Shown here in pieces: positions 1 to 8,035 of a DNA stretch of 46,900 nt. A program made the position numbers and the translations under genes. The notes below the pieces were generated by a model. The model saw nothing but the letters and a program-made list of their open reading frames with translations. It did no database searches and was not told where the DNA came from. This DNA comes from Alistipes sp. Its GTDB lineage: Bacteria; Bacteroidota; Bacteroidia; Bacteroidales; Rikenellaceae. The DNA is taken from positions 1 to 46,900 of the forward strand of contig JAHHQK010000013.1 of assembly GCA_020026435.1 (NCBI GenBank). The letters run 5' to 3'. Positions within the stretch are counted from its first letter, which is position 1. Each line of letters starts with the position of its first letter.

Positions 1-186
1 CGATTCCGGCTCTCTTCCCCGCCGTTTCTCCTTTCTTTGCCCGATGCCCTGCCCTCTGTCGCAGATCATGCCCCTTAGGGGAAAAAACGTGGGGAAAACA
101 CGCCCCGAAAAACCCCGCGGAAGGGCCTCGATGGGGCGGTATGGCAACATTTGTCGGAATTTTTTCTCTTTTTGGCGGTTATTTCT

Positions 187-194
187 TAACTTTG
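187..194 (+). promoter_or_regulatory. -7 promoter box upstream of pssA
   Basis: TAACTTTG matches the Bacteroidetes -7 consensus TAnnTTTG. It lies about 33 bp before the ATG at 228, and so inside the longer reading frame that could start at 141. This supports 228 as the real start. I see no clear -33 element. Positions 1-186 hold no gene I can recognise. Confidence 0.6.
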
Positions 195-227
195 CCGCCT
201 ATTGTAGCAAGTAAAATTCGCACAATC

Positions 228-941
228 ATGAAGATTAAACTGTTTACGATACCCAATCTGCTCACCCTCTCGAACCTTTTGTGCGGTTCGTTCGCTGCGG
301 TTTCCGTATTGGAATACGGCAATCTGACCACAGCTTTTGCCTTGGTGATCACGGCTGCGGTATTCGATTTCTTCGACGGCTTTACGGCCCGTCTGTTGAA
401 ATGCTCTTCGCCCATCGGCGGCGAACTGGATTCCCTGGCCGACATGATCTCCTTCGGACTGGTTCCCGCTGCGGTGGCCTACACCCTCTTCAAGGATGCC
501 TCCCTTTCGCTCTCGGTTTTCCCCTGGATGGTTGATCTGGGAATCTTTCTCTGCTTCACCATCGCCGCCTTCTCGGCCCTCAGACTGGCCAAGTTCAACA
601 TCGACGAGACACAACACACCGAATTCGAGGGACTGCCCACTCCGGCCAACTCCCTGCTGTTCGTGTCGTTGGGCTACCTCTGCGAGAACAACGGACTGGA
701 GGTGGGCTGGTGGATCGCTCCCCTGGCTTTGGTCATGGGCATGATGCTCGTGTCGCCCGTGAGGATGTTCGCCCTCAAGTTCAAGGGCTTCGGCTGGCAG
801 GGTAATCAGATCCGGTATATCTTCATGCTGGTCAGCCTGTTGCTGGCCGTCGTGCTGGGCGCAAGCGCTGTTCCGGTCATTATCCTGCTCTATATCCTCA
901 TCTCGGTGGTACGCTGGGTGATGATCCGCTCGAAAAAGTAG
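228..941 (+). CDS. pssA: CDP-diacylglycerol--serine O-phosphatidyltransferase
   Basis: This integral membrane enzyme makes phosphatidylserine from CDP-diacylglycerol and L-serine, the precursor of phosphatidylethanolamine. The 237-residue product begins MKIKLFTIPNLLTLSNLLCG. It carries the CDP-alcohol phosphatidyltransferase signature D-G-x2-A-R-x8-G-x3-D-x3-D: DGFTAR, then GGELDSLAD about 15 residues on. Several hydrophobic segments follow, up to a basic end (MIRSKK). An upstream start at 141 is open in frame, but it would place the -7 box at 187-194 inside the gene, so I chose 228. Family length and motif leave little doubt. No psd partner gene is visible on its left. Confidence 0.93.
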   Translation: MKIKLFTIPNLLTLSNLLCGSFAAVSVLEYGNLTTAFALVITAAVFDFFDGFTARLLKCSSPIGGELDSLADMISFGLVPAAVAYTLFKDASLSLSVFPWMVDLGIFLCFTIAAFSALRLAKFNIDETQHTEFEGLPTPANSLLFVSLGYLCENNGLEVGWWIAPLALVMGMMLVSPVRMFALKFKGFGWQGNQIRYIFMLVSLLLAVVLGASAVPVIILLYILISVVRWVMIRSKK

Positions 942-956
942 GGTAGTGCCTGATAA

Positions 957-986
957 TTTGCATATTAAAATTTTTAATTACCTTTG
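957..986 (+). promoter_or_regulatory. Bacteroidetes-type promoter of the porin gene
   Basis: TTTG at 957-960 (-33) and TACCTTTG at 979-986 (-7) are separated by 18 bp. The expected transcript would start near 991, about 20 nt before the ATG at 1011. A TTG at 984 that opens the longer reading frame lies inside the -7 box and cannot be the start. Confidence 0.75.
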
Positions 987-1010
987 CCGCAGATTTTCTG
1001 CTCTTTCTCA

Positions 1011-3155
1011 ATGTCAAGACTCACACAAAGCCTTTGGTTGATACTTCTCTCGGGATTATTCATGGCGCTGCCCGGTGTGGCGGCGGCCCAGGGATTCAAT
1101 GCCCGTGATCTGATGCGTGCGCAGCAGAACGGCGAGAAGGGTCTGCAATACGGCGCCAACCCCTTTGAGCAAACCGACGAAGAGGGCGAGGAAAACGCTG
1201 AGAAACAGGATACCACCAAGAAAGAGCGCAAGATCCGCAAACCGCTCGAATCGTATTTCTTCAACGATTCGATCCGTGCATTGAACAACTTCAAGTGGAA
1301 CGTCCGCCACGGCTACAACCGTGTGGTACTGCAGAGCCTGGACACCACCTTGACCGATTGGCGCATCGACTACCCTTTCTATAAGGAGGGCGTGGGCGAC
1401 ATTGCCCAGGGTGCCCTGGGCCAGACCTCTCTGCCGCTGGACTATTTCCGCCGGCCGAGGTACTTCGATTTCAGTTTTTCGAGTCCCTACTACGCATATA
1501 TCTATAATATGGAGAATGTGCCGTTCTACAACACCAAACGGCCGTTGATCCGCATGACCTATATCGAGTCGGGACAAAAACGTGTGCGGGAGGAGAACTT
1601 CGACATCATGCACGCGCAGAACATCTCCCCGACAACCGGTTTCAATATCGACTACAAGGCCCGGGGAACGCGCGGACAGTATGTGTGGTCGCGTACCAAG
1701 AACCACAACCTTGCCGTGGCGTTCAACCATACGGGAAAACGCTACTCGGTCCATGCCGCCTACTACAACAACCACATCGAACAACAGGAGAACGGTGGTG
1801 TGGTCGGCACGTGGGCCATTGCCGATACGGTCTTCGATCTCCCGTCGGGTGTGCCGATGAAGTTGCAGGACGCCGAGGCCCAAAACCTCTACCGCAACAA
1901 CGCCTTCTTTGTGACGCAGACCTACGGTATCCCGCTGCAACGCCTCACGGAGGCCGATTTCTCGATGGCGGGCCTCTCGTCGGTCTACATCGGGCACTCG
2001 TTTGAATATAACTCCTGGAGTAAGCTCTACAAGGACCGTCGCGCACCCTACACCAACGAGCGCGGTGAACGTAACCCCGACGGTACGTTCACTCCGACGA
2101 CCTCGGAGTATTACGAAAACTGGTACATCGACCCGCAGAAGTCGTGCGATTCGCTCTACGAGCGGGTGATCTCCAACCGCGTCTTCGTGCAGGCCCAGCC
2201 CTGGGACCGCAACGGGGTGGTGGGAACGATCGACGCCGGAATCGGTGTGGATCTGCACACCTACTCCCAGTTCCGCCCCTCGGGATTCCTCTCGGGCGAG
2301 TATGAGAAGGTCAAGAAGACCAGCTACTACGCCTACGGATCGGTCGGAGGAAAAATCAAGAAATATGTCGACTGGGATGCAAACTTCAAGTTTTACCCGT
2401 CGGGTTACAGAGGTGGAGACCTCTCTGTCGGCGCACACCTGGCGCTGAAAGGGGCTCTCCGCGGACACCCTTTGATTCTCGAAGGACGATTTGCCATGGA
2501 TCGCCTTTCGCCTAACTACTGGCAGGAGAATCTATTCTCGAACCACTATGTGTGGTCCACTCCTTTGAGTAAGGAGAATGATACTCGTATCGAGGTCGCT
2601 CTTTCGGTTCCGGACTTCGGGATCGAGACGGGCGTATGGCTCGGGTTCGTGGGCAACAAGATCTACTACGACACCAACAGCCATATCGCCCAGTCGGACG
2701 GAACGACCAACCTGACGAGTGTATATGCTCGCAAAGATTTCCGCTTGGGCGGATTTCATTTGAACAACAGGGTATTGTTGCAGTGGAGTACGAATCAAGA
2801 AGTTGTACCCGTTCCGCTTTTCAGTGCCTACCTGTCGTATTTCTACGAATTCTGGGTGGTACGCAATGTATTGCGCCTTCAGATCGGATTGGACGGCCGC
2901 TTCAACACGAAGTATTATGCGCCGAGCTACAATCCCGCTCTGTCGGCCTACTACAACCAGCGAGACATCGAGGTGGGGGGATACCCCTACATGGATGCGT
3001 TTCTCATGGGCAAGTGGAAGAGAATGCGGATATTCTTGAAATATCAGCATGTCAACAAAGGACTGTTCGGAAACGGAGAATATTTCTCCGCAGCCAATTA
3101 TCCGCTGAATCCGGGCATGTTCAAAATCGGTATCTCGTGGGGATTCTATGATTAG
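1011..3155 (+). CDS. Putative outer-membrane porin (Porin_10-like)
   Basis: The product is 714 residues. It has a clear signal peptide (hydrophobic stretch LWLILLSGLFMALPG, then AAAQG) and a charged Glu/Lys-rich linker (residues ~45-75). A long domain rich in Tyr, Asn and alternating hydrophobic residues follows, typical of an outer-membrane beta-barrel, ending in WGFYD. Segments such as PFYNTKRPLIRMTY followed by the ENFDIMHAQNISPTTG region resemble the Bacteroidetes putative porin family (PF14121, Porin_10). Substrate is unknown. The lytic transglycosylase gene follows after 44 bp with no terminator between them, so the two may be co-transcribed. The family call rests on remembered sequence features, not a search. 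Confidence 0.75.
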   Translation: MSRLTQSLWLILLSGLFMALPGVAAAQGFNARDLMRAQQNGEKGLQYGANPFEQTDEEGEENAEKQDTTKKERKIRKPLESYFFNDSIRALNNFKWNVRHGYNRVVLQSLDTTLTDWRIDYPFYKEGVGDIAQGALGQTSLPLDYFRRPRYFDFSFSSPYYAYIYNMENVPFYNTKRPLIRMTYIESGQKRVREENFDIMHAQNISPTTGFNIDYKARGTRGQYVWSRTKNHNLAVAFNHTGKRYSVHAAYYNNHIEQQENGGVVGTWAIADTVFDLPSGVPMKLQDAEAQNLYRNNAFFVTQTYGIPLQRLTEADFSMAGLSSVYIGHSFEYNSWSKLYKDRRAPYTNERGERNPDGTFTPTTSEYYENWYIDPQKSCDSLYERVISNRVFVQAQPWDRNGVVGTIDAGIGVDLHTYSQFRPSGFLSGEYEKVKKTSYYAYGSVGGKIKKYVDWDANFKFYPSGYRGGDLSVGAHLALKGALRGHPLILEGRFAMDRLSPNYWQENLFSNHYVWSTPLSKENDTRIEVALSVPDFGIETGVWLGFVGNKIYYDTNSHIAQSDGTTNLTSVYARKDFRLGGFHLNNRVLLQWSTNQEVVPVPLFSAYLSYFYEFWVVRNVLRLQIGLDGRFNTKYYAPSYNPALSAYYNQRDIEVGGYPYMDAFLMGKWKRMRIFLKYQHVNKGLFGNGEYFSAANYPLNPGMFKIGISWGFYD

Positions 3156-3199
3156 CGTATTGTTCTGCGCGGAGTGAGCTGCCCGCAAAACAATCTTTT

Positions 3200-3898
3200 A
3201 TGTTAAAAAAGACAGTTTTAACGTTTTCGTTCTTAGCTATTTTTACTACTTTCTATGGCTTTAACGCCCGTTTCGCCGACTCTTCGGCAGGAGAGGACGC
3301 GGGACAGAAGATCCGGTCGGCGATTGATACCCAGTCGTTGATCAAGGATGATTATGTGATTTCGGTTTACGACGAGCTGTTTCGCTCGATCAGCGAACAG
3401 GAAGGCAACGACTGGCGTCTGATGTCGGCCATTGCCTACCATGAGTCGCGCTTCAATGCGGGGATCACGTCGCGTCAGGGAGCTCGCGGATTGATGCAGA
3501 TCATGCCGTCGGTGGCCCGTCAGTTCGATGTGCCGGTCGAGGAGGTGCTCAAACCCGAGACCAATGTATGGTTGGCCAACAAGCTCTTCTCGAAGATTGT
3601 CTCGACACTGCGTCTGCCGGCCGGGATTCCGACGCGGGATCGCTTGTCGCTGGTGCTGGCATCGTATAACGGAGGCATCGGTCATGTGACGGACGCACGT
3701 CGTCTGGCATGCCTCCACGGGGAGGATCCCAATTCGTGGGAGGTGGTGTCCCGATACCTGAAACTGAAAGCCGAACCGGAGTACTATCAAAACGAAGTAG
3801 TGAAGTGCGGACGTTTCACGGGAAGCGGCCAGACCCTGGCCTATGTGAACGACGTGCTGGGACGTTACGACACATATTGCCGGATGACCGTGAGGTAG
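3200..3898 (+). CDS. Lytic transglycosylase, SLT domain
   Basis: The product is 232 residues with an N-terminal signal segment (MLKKTVLTFSFLAIFTTFYG) and a goose-lysozyme-like SLT domain at about 65-190. The catalytic Glu is in AIAYHESRFNAG. GARGLMQIMPSVARQF and ASYNGGIGHVTDARRL are the other hallmark blocks. It should cleave the MurNAc-GlcNAc bond of peptidoglycan in the periplasm, leaving 1,6-anhydroMurNAc ends. It resembles the catalytic domain of MltF without the substrate-binding-protein domain. Its gene follows the porin gene and is closed by the terminator at 3929-3967. Confidence 0.88.
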   Translation: MLKKTVLTFSFLAIFTTFYGFNARFADSSAGEDAGQKIRSAIDTQSLIKDDYVISVYDELFRSISEQEGNDWRLMSAIAYHESRFNAGITSRQGARGLMQIMPSVARQFDVPVEEVLKPETNVWLANKLFSKIVSTLRLPAGIPTRDRLSLVLASYNGGIGHVTDARRLACLHGEDPNSWEVVSRYLKLKAEPEYYQNEVVKCGRFTGSGQTLAYVNDVLGRYDTYCRMTVR

Positions 3899-3928
3899 TT
3901 CGGACAATCGAAACCGTTGAAAATAAAA

Positions 3929-3967
3929 CGGGCGGAATCTTGGGGATTCTGCCCGCTTTATTTTTTA
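3929..3967 (+). terminator. Rho-independent terminator after the lytic transglycosylase gene
   Basis: CGGGCGGAATC (3929-3939) pairs with GATTCTGCCCG (3945-3955), 11 bp with one G-U pair and a short loop. CTTTATTTTTT follows. Confidence 0.85.
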
Positions 3968-4386
3968 GGTGTATTGGCCGAAAAGTGTTGGCGGGATCTG
4001 TGCAAATGGTTAAATGTCAGTGGAATGTTATGGAGTGATCGGAGCGTGTTTCGATGGGGCTGTTTTTTGGGGGGGACTTTGTACGGTGCGCGATGTTCGA
4101 TATACGGTGATGCGGTGGTGTGGGGCGGCCCGAAGAAATTGCATTTCCGATGGTGGGCTTTGGCTGTTTTGGGGAAGACTTGTCCTTTGGGAGATATGAG
4201 GGGTGGCTGGCTCTGATGGACTGATTGCTGGGGTGGAAATCTCAGTTTTTTGTGGAGAATCTGAATTTTTAAGGGTTTGATGTCTTGGGTGGCAAACTTA
4301 TGAATGCAGCTTTACCGCAAGGGTCTCTGACTGAGATGTTCAGCATCTTGCGGAAATCCAAACCTCTAATCCGAAACTTCGCCCCA
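3968..4386 (+). other. Non-coding interval, G/T-rich on the + strand
   Basis: This 419-bp space separates the terminator at 3967 from the end of thiL. Up to about 4260 it is strikingly G/T-rich on the + strand. The short reading frames in it (for example 3917-4216) encode Trp/Cys/Gly-rich, low-quality protein with no recognisable domain. I see no tRNA or known RNA. Confidence 0.5.
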
Positions 4387-5325
4387 CTAATAATGCGTGA
4401 ATCCTTTCCAATCGAGTTTGATGGGGGCGGCGTTGCGTAACCATTGTAAGGAGGCGGAGGCGGTGATGCGCCCGATGGGATGAATCGGATGATGGAAACG
4501 GAGCAGGAAATCCTCGGCCAGCTGCCCGGCATGATCGGCGGCGACGGAGAAGAGTAACTTGTAATCCTCACCTCCACAGGCGGCATCCTTCAGCGTGGCT
4601 CCTGCGGCAACGGGAATCCGGTCGATGTCGACCTCGGCACCGACGTGTGAGGTGTCCAGGATGTGTCTAAGATCGGAGGCTATGCCGTCCGAAATGTCCA
4701 TCATGGCGTGTACCTCACTGCGCGCCCCGAGCCATGCACCTTCGTGAATCTGCGGTGTGGGGTTGCGATGGATGACAGCCTGGGGAGTGTCGGTGTGACC
4801 TTGCAGAATGTCGCGCAGACCCGCTCCCGAAGCCCCCAGGAAATCCCCCACGAAGATGATGTCGCCGACCTGACCCGCCGATCGCCGCTTGATCTGCCCG
4901 CTCGGTCCGCGACCTATGGCCGTGACGTTGATCGTGATTCCTCCGGCCGACCGCGTGGTGTCGCCGCCGATCAGTGCCACCCCGTACTCCTCGCTCATGG
5001 AATGATACCCCCTCATGAACTCCCCTGCCCATTCCTCCGCGGCATCCTCGGGCAGAGCCACCGAGAGAATCGTCGCTATGGGACGCACACCCATCGCGGC
5101 CACATCGCTCAGATTCACGGCCAATGATTTGCGGCCTACCTCGTAGGCCGACGCCGCACGTCGCAGAAAATGTATGTCCTCGACCACCAGATCGGCCGTG
5201 AATACCAGCGACTCCCCGCCGCCAATGGGCAGCACGGCACAATCGTCGCCGATGCCCTCGAAACCGTTGGTCGGCATATTGCCGAAGAGCCGCACGATGC
5301 TGTCGATAAATCCAAATTCGGTCAT
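4387..5325 (-). CDS. thiL: Thiamine-monophosphate kinase
   Basis: ThiL phosphorylates thiamine monophosphate to thiamine diphosphate with ATP, the last step of cofactor synthesis. The 312-residue product has the PurM/AIR-synthase-like fold signature. The N-terminal block contains GIGDDCAVLP, followed by FTADLVVEDIHFLR (metal-binding aspartates) and the conserved NLSDVAAMGVRP. Later blocks are IGGDTTRS, FVGDFLGASGAGL and MMDISDGIASDL. Length is normal for the family. It stands alone, divergent from aroQ, with its own -7 box at 5351-5358. I saw no thi-box riboswitch in front of it. Confidence 0.95.
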   Translation of the reverse strand: MTEFGFIDSIVRLFGNMPTNGFEGIGDDCAVLPIGGGESLVFTADLVVEDIHFLRRAASAYEVGRKSLAVNLSDVAAMGVRPIATILSVALPEDAAEEWAGEFMRGYHSMSEEYGVALIGGDTTRSAGGITINVTAIGRGPSGQIKRRSAGQVGDIIFVGDFLGASGAGLRDILQGHTDTPQAVIHRNPTPQIHEGAWLGARSEVHAMMDISDGIASDLRHILDTSHVGAEVDIDRIPVAAGATLKDAACGGEDYKLLFSVAADHAGQLAEDFLLRFHHPIHPIGRITASASLQWLRNAAPIKLDWKGFTHY

Positions 5326-5350
5326 AAGATTTGAGTTTTTCCGTAAACCA

Positions 5351-5358
5351 CAAAATTA
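5351..5358 (-). promoter_or_regulatory. -7 promoter box of thiL
   Basis: Read on the minus strand this is TAATTTTG, matching TAnnTTTG, about 25 bp before the thiL ATG. I see no clear -33 TTTG. Confidence 0.6.
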
Positions 5359-5659
5359 TAAAAAAATTCGGGGATTCACGCTTTTGCCGTCATGTTCAGC
5401 CGACGCTTTGATGCCGCCCCGGAAATTCGTCCGCATCCCTTCTCGTCGCATCCCCTGCAAACTTCCTCCGCATCCTCCCCGCAATTTGTCCCATATTCCG
5501 TCTTTCCGTTCCTTCGTCCTGTCCCCCGCAAAACAGAGGATAGAAGCCCCTTATTTTGTAAAATTTTTTCAAAAAGAGAAATCCGCCTCCGAAATCAGAT
5601 CCGAAAAAGAAAAAATGAGGGGGGAATGAAAAAAAAGATAAAAATGGAGTGGAAATTCG
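5359..5659. other. Non-coding spacer between divergent thiL and aroQ
   Basis: About 300 bp that is pyrimidine-rich on the + strand over 5390-5530 and A-rich over 5560-5645. The frames here do not look like protein. It must hold the upstream regions of both promoters; no operator or RNA is recognisable. Confidence 0.5.
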
Positions 5660-5667
5660 TATCTTTG
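5660..5667 (+). promoter_or_regulatory. -7 promoter box of aroQ-pyk
   Basis: TATCTTTG fits TAnnTTTG and lies about 48 bp upstream of the aroQ ATG. The sequence upstream is A-rich and has no obvious -33 TTTG. Confidence 0.6.
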
Positions 5668-5715
5668 TCCTAAATTTGACTCTGAACCAAGAGCCGAATC
5701 GAAACTGAAGAGGGT

Positions 5716-6153
5716 ATGAAAATTTTGATACTCAATGGCCCGAACCTCAATTTGCAAGGGCGCAGAGATACCGATGTGTATGGAACACAGCGGTTTGACG
5801 TGTATATCGAGAGCCTGAAGAAGGCCTTCCCGCAGGTTGCGTTCGATTATTTCCAGTCGAATGTCGAGGGGGTGCTGATCAATGCACTCCACCGGGCTGA
5901 AGGAGAGTTCGACGGTGTGGTACTCAATGCCGGAGGCTATACCCATACGTCGGTGGCCCTGCGCGATGCCGTGTCGGCCATCACGATCCCCACCGTCGAG
6001 GTGCATATCTCCTCGATCCTGGCCCGCGAGGAATTCCGCCACACGTCACTGTTGGCGGGTGTGGTCTGCGGGTCGATTATGGGCTTCGGTCTGGATTCCT
6101 ACCGTCTGGGTGTGGAGGCCCTGCTGCTCCGGCTGAAAGAGCGGAAGGGGTGA
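5716..6153 (+). CDS. aroQ: 3-dehydroquinate dehydratase, type II
   Basis: The enzyme converts 3-dehydroquinate to 3-dehydroshikimate in the shikimate pathway; the type II enzyme is a dodecamer. The product is 145 residues, the usual length. It opens with the family block MKILILNGPNLNLQGRRD and has the catalytic Tyr in DVYGTQ. Further on are NAGGYTHTSVALRDA and VEVHISSILAREEFRH, which holds the catalytic His. The more common wording is NPGAYTHTS; the P-to-A change here is minor. The stop lies 36 bp before pyk with no terminator, so the two are probably one transcript. Confidence 0.95.
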   Translation: MKILILNGPNLNLQGRRDTDVYGTQRFDVYIESLKKAFPQVAFDYFQSNVEGVLINALHRAEGEFDGVVLNAGGYTHTSVALRDAVSAITIPTVEVHISSILAREEFRHTSLLAGVVCGSIMGFGLDSYRLGVEALLLRLKERKG

Positions 6154-6189
6154 AATATTGAATAATTAACGATTTTAAAAGAATATCTT

Positions 6190-7662
6190 ATGTACAGAAT
6201 GAAGAAGACGAAGATCATCGCCACGATGTCGGATTTTCGTTGTAGCGAGGAGTTCGTAAAGAATCTTTATGATGCCGGTATGGACGTGATCCGCATCAAC
6301 TCGGCCCACGTGACCGAGGATGGTGCGACGAATATCGTCGAGATTGTCCACAAGGTCAACTCCGCGATTCCGATCATGATCGACACCAAGGGTCCCGAGA
6401 TCCGTGTGACGACCATCGCCGACGAGTGTGGCAATGCCATCCACTTCCAGACGGGCGACAAGGTTGTCGTGCGCGGTTCGGACGGTACGGCCCTGACGAC
6501 CCGCAAGGTGGTCTACATGAACGTGCCGACCATCGTCCGCGATATTCCCGTGGGGGCCCGTATGCTGATTGCCGACGGCGAGCTGGAGCTGAAGGTGCTG
6601 GACAAGAACGAGGAGGAGCTCTTCTGTGAATTCGTTGTCGGAGGTGCCATGCGTTCGCGCAAGAGCGTCAATGTTCCGGGTGTGAGCGTCGATCTGCCTT
6701 CGGTGACGGCCAAGGACCGCCGCTTCATCGAGTGGGCCATCCAGCACGATGTGGACTTCATCGCCCATTCGTTTGTGCGCAGTGCCCGCGACGTGAAGGC
6801 CGTACAGGATATTCTCGATGAACACAACAGCCCCATCAAGATCATCTCGAAGATCGAGAACCAGGAAGGACTGGACAATATCGACGAGATCATCGAGGCA
6901 TCCTACGGTGTCATGGTGGCCCGTGGTGACCTGGGTGTGGAGTTGCCCGCCGAGGTGATCCCCAACACGCAGCGCCGCATCGTGGAGAAGTGTATCGCCG
7001 CCAAGCGCCCCGTGATCATCGCCACGCAGATGCTCTACTCGATGGTCAACAACCCGCGTCCGACGCGTGCCGAGGTGAGCGACATCGCCAGTGCCATCTA
7101 CGAGCGTGTCGATGCCATCATGCTCAGCGACGAGACCGCCATGGGCAAGCACCCCGTCGAGGCCGTGCAGACCATGTCGCGCGTGGCTCGCGAGATCGAG
7201 CGCGACGAGAAGCTCTTCCAGCCGATGGTCGATATGGATATGGTGTCGGTGAACCACGAGATCACGGCCCAGCTGGCCCGTTCGGCCGTCCGTGCATCGT
7301 GCAACCTGCCCATCAAGTTCGTGATCCTCGACACCAAGACGGGGCGCACGGGTCGTTACCTGGCCGCCTTCCGCGGCAGCAAGATGGTGATGGCCGTATG
7401 TTACCAGCAGCACGCCCAGCGTATCCTGGCCCTGTCGTATGGTGTGGTGCCGATCCTGAGAAACCAGCAGTTGCACGACCGCTACCACTTCCTGATCGAC
7501 GCCCTGGACTATATCGAGCAGCGCACGAAGCTCGACGGCGAGGACCTGGTGGCCATCGTCGGCGGCAGTTTCGAGCCCGATGCCGGAGCTTCGTACATCG
7601 AGTTTGCCAATGTGAACAACATCCGCAAACGCGATGCCGAGTTGACGAAGAACGCTAAATAG
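6190..7662 (+). CDS. pyk: Pyruvate kinase
   Basis: The enzyme catalyses phosphoenolpyruvate + ADP to pyruvate + ATP, the last ATP-yielding step of glycolysis. The product is 490 residues. N-terminal KTKIIATMSDFRCS and VIRINSAH are the first substrate blocks, and MIDTKGPEIR follows. The beta-barrel B domain (~70-165) interrupts the TIM barrel. The active-site signature is KIISKIENQEGLDNIDEII followed by MVARGDLGVELP. RPVIIATQML and LSDETAMGKHPVEAV complete the barrel. The C-terminal regulatory domain runs from about 350. The start MYRMKK could also be the second Met at 6199. A strong terminator follows at 7686-7731. Confidence 0.96.
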   Translation: MYRMKKTKIIATMSDFRCSEEFVKNLYDAGMDVIRINSAHVTEDGATNIVEIVHKVNSAIPIMIDTKGPEIRVTTIADECGNAIHFQTGDKVVVRGSDGTALTTRKVVYMNVPTIVRDIPVGARMLIADGELELKVLDKNEEELFCEFVVGGAMRSRKSVNVPGVSVDLPSVTAKDRRFIEWAIQHDVDFIAHSFVRSARDVKAVQDILDEHNSPIKIISKIENQEGLDNIDEIIEASYGVMVARGDLGVELPAEVIPNTQRRIVEKCIAAKRPVIIATQMLYSMVNNPRPTRAEVSDIASAIYERVDAIMLSDETAMGKHPVEAVQTMSRVAREIERDEKLFQPMVDMDMVSVNHEITAQLARSAVRASCNLPIKFVILDTKTGRTGRYLAAFRGSKMVMAVCYQQHAQRILALSYGVVPILRNQQLHDRYHFLIDALDYIEQRTKLDGEDLVAIVGGSFEPDAGASYIEFANVNNIRKRDAELTKNAK

Positions 7663-7685
7663 TCGCTCAACAGACCTGATCATAA

Positions 7686-7731
7686 ACCACCGATAGCCGC
7701 CTTGGTAAAAAGCGGCTATCGTGGTTTTTTT
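7686..7731 (+). terminator. Rho-independent terminator after pyk
   Basis: ACCACCGATAGCCGC pairs with GCGGCTATCGTGGT (one bulged C), with a loop of about 11 nt and a run of seven T. Confidence 0.9.
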
Positions 7732-8035
7732 ATACTGTATCCTTTTGTCTCCGACCTTCCCGATTCGGGCGGAAAACGCAGGCCGGGGGGGGGAGTCGTC
7801 CCGTTCCGGAGGGAGGCGTTGCCGTTTGAGGAATGAGCCGCCGCTCATGCGTATTTCCCGGTGGAATGTTGTGTGGCCGTATGTTTGTAGCCCTGCCTGA
7901 GGCTTTGCATCCCGGTGTCCCGACCATATCCGGAACGGTGTCGGAGTGCAGGACCTCCGGCCGAAAAGCAGACGAGGCGTTGCCTCCCGGGGCAAAAGCG
8001 ATTGAAGAACCCAAGATATTGCAATATAAAGACAA
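7732..8035 (+). other. Non-coding interval upstream of the flippase gene
   Basis: About 300 bp without a convincing gene. TATGTTTG at 7880-7887 fits the -7 consensus and could drive the flippase gene with a leader of about 145 nt, but no -33 element accompanies it. The open frame at 7833-8039 does not resemble a protein. Confidence 0.4.

Noticed and set aside
3917..4216. A 99-residue frame downstream of the lytic transglycosylase gene
   Set aside because: It begins in the terminator and is rich in Trp, Cys and Gly from G/T-rich DNA; not protein-like.
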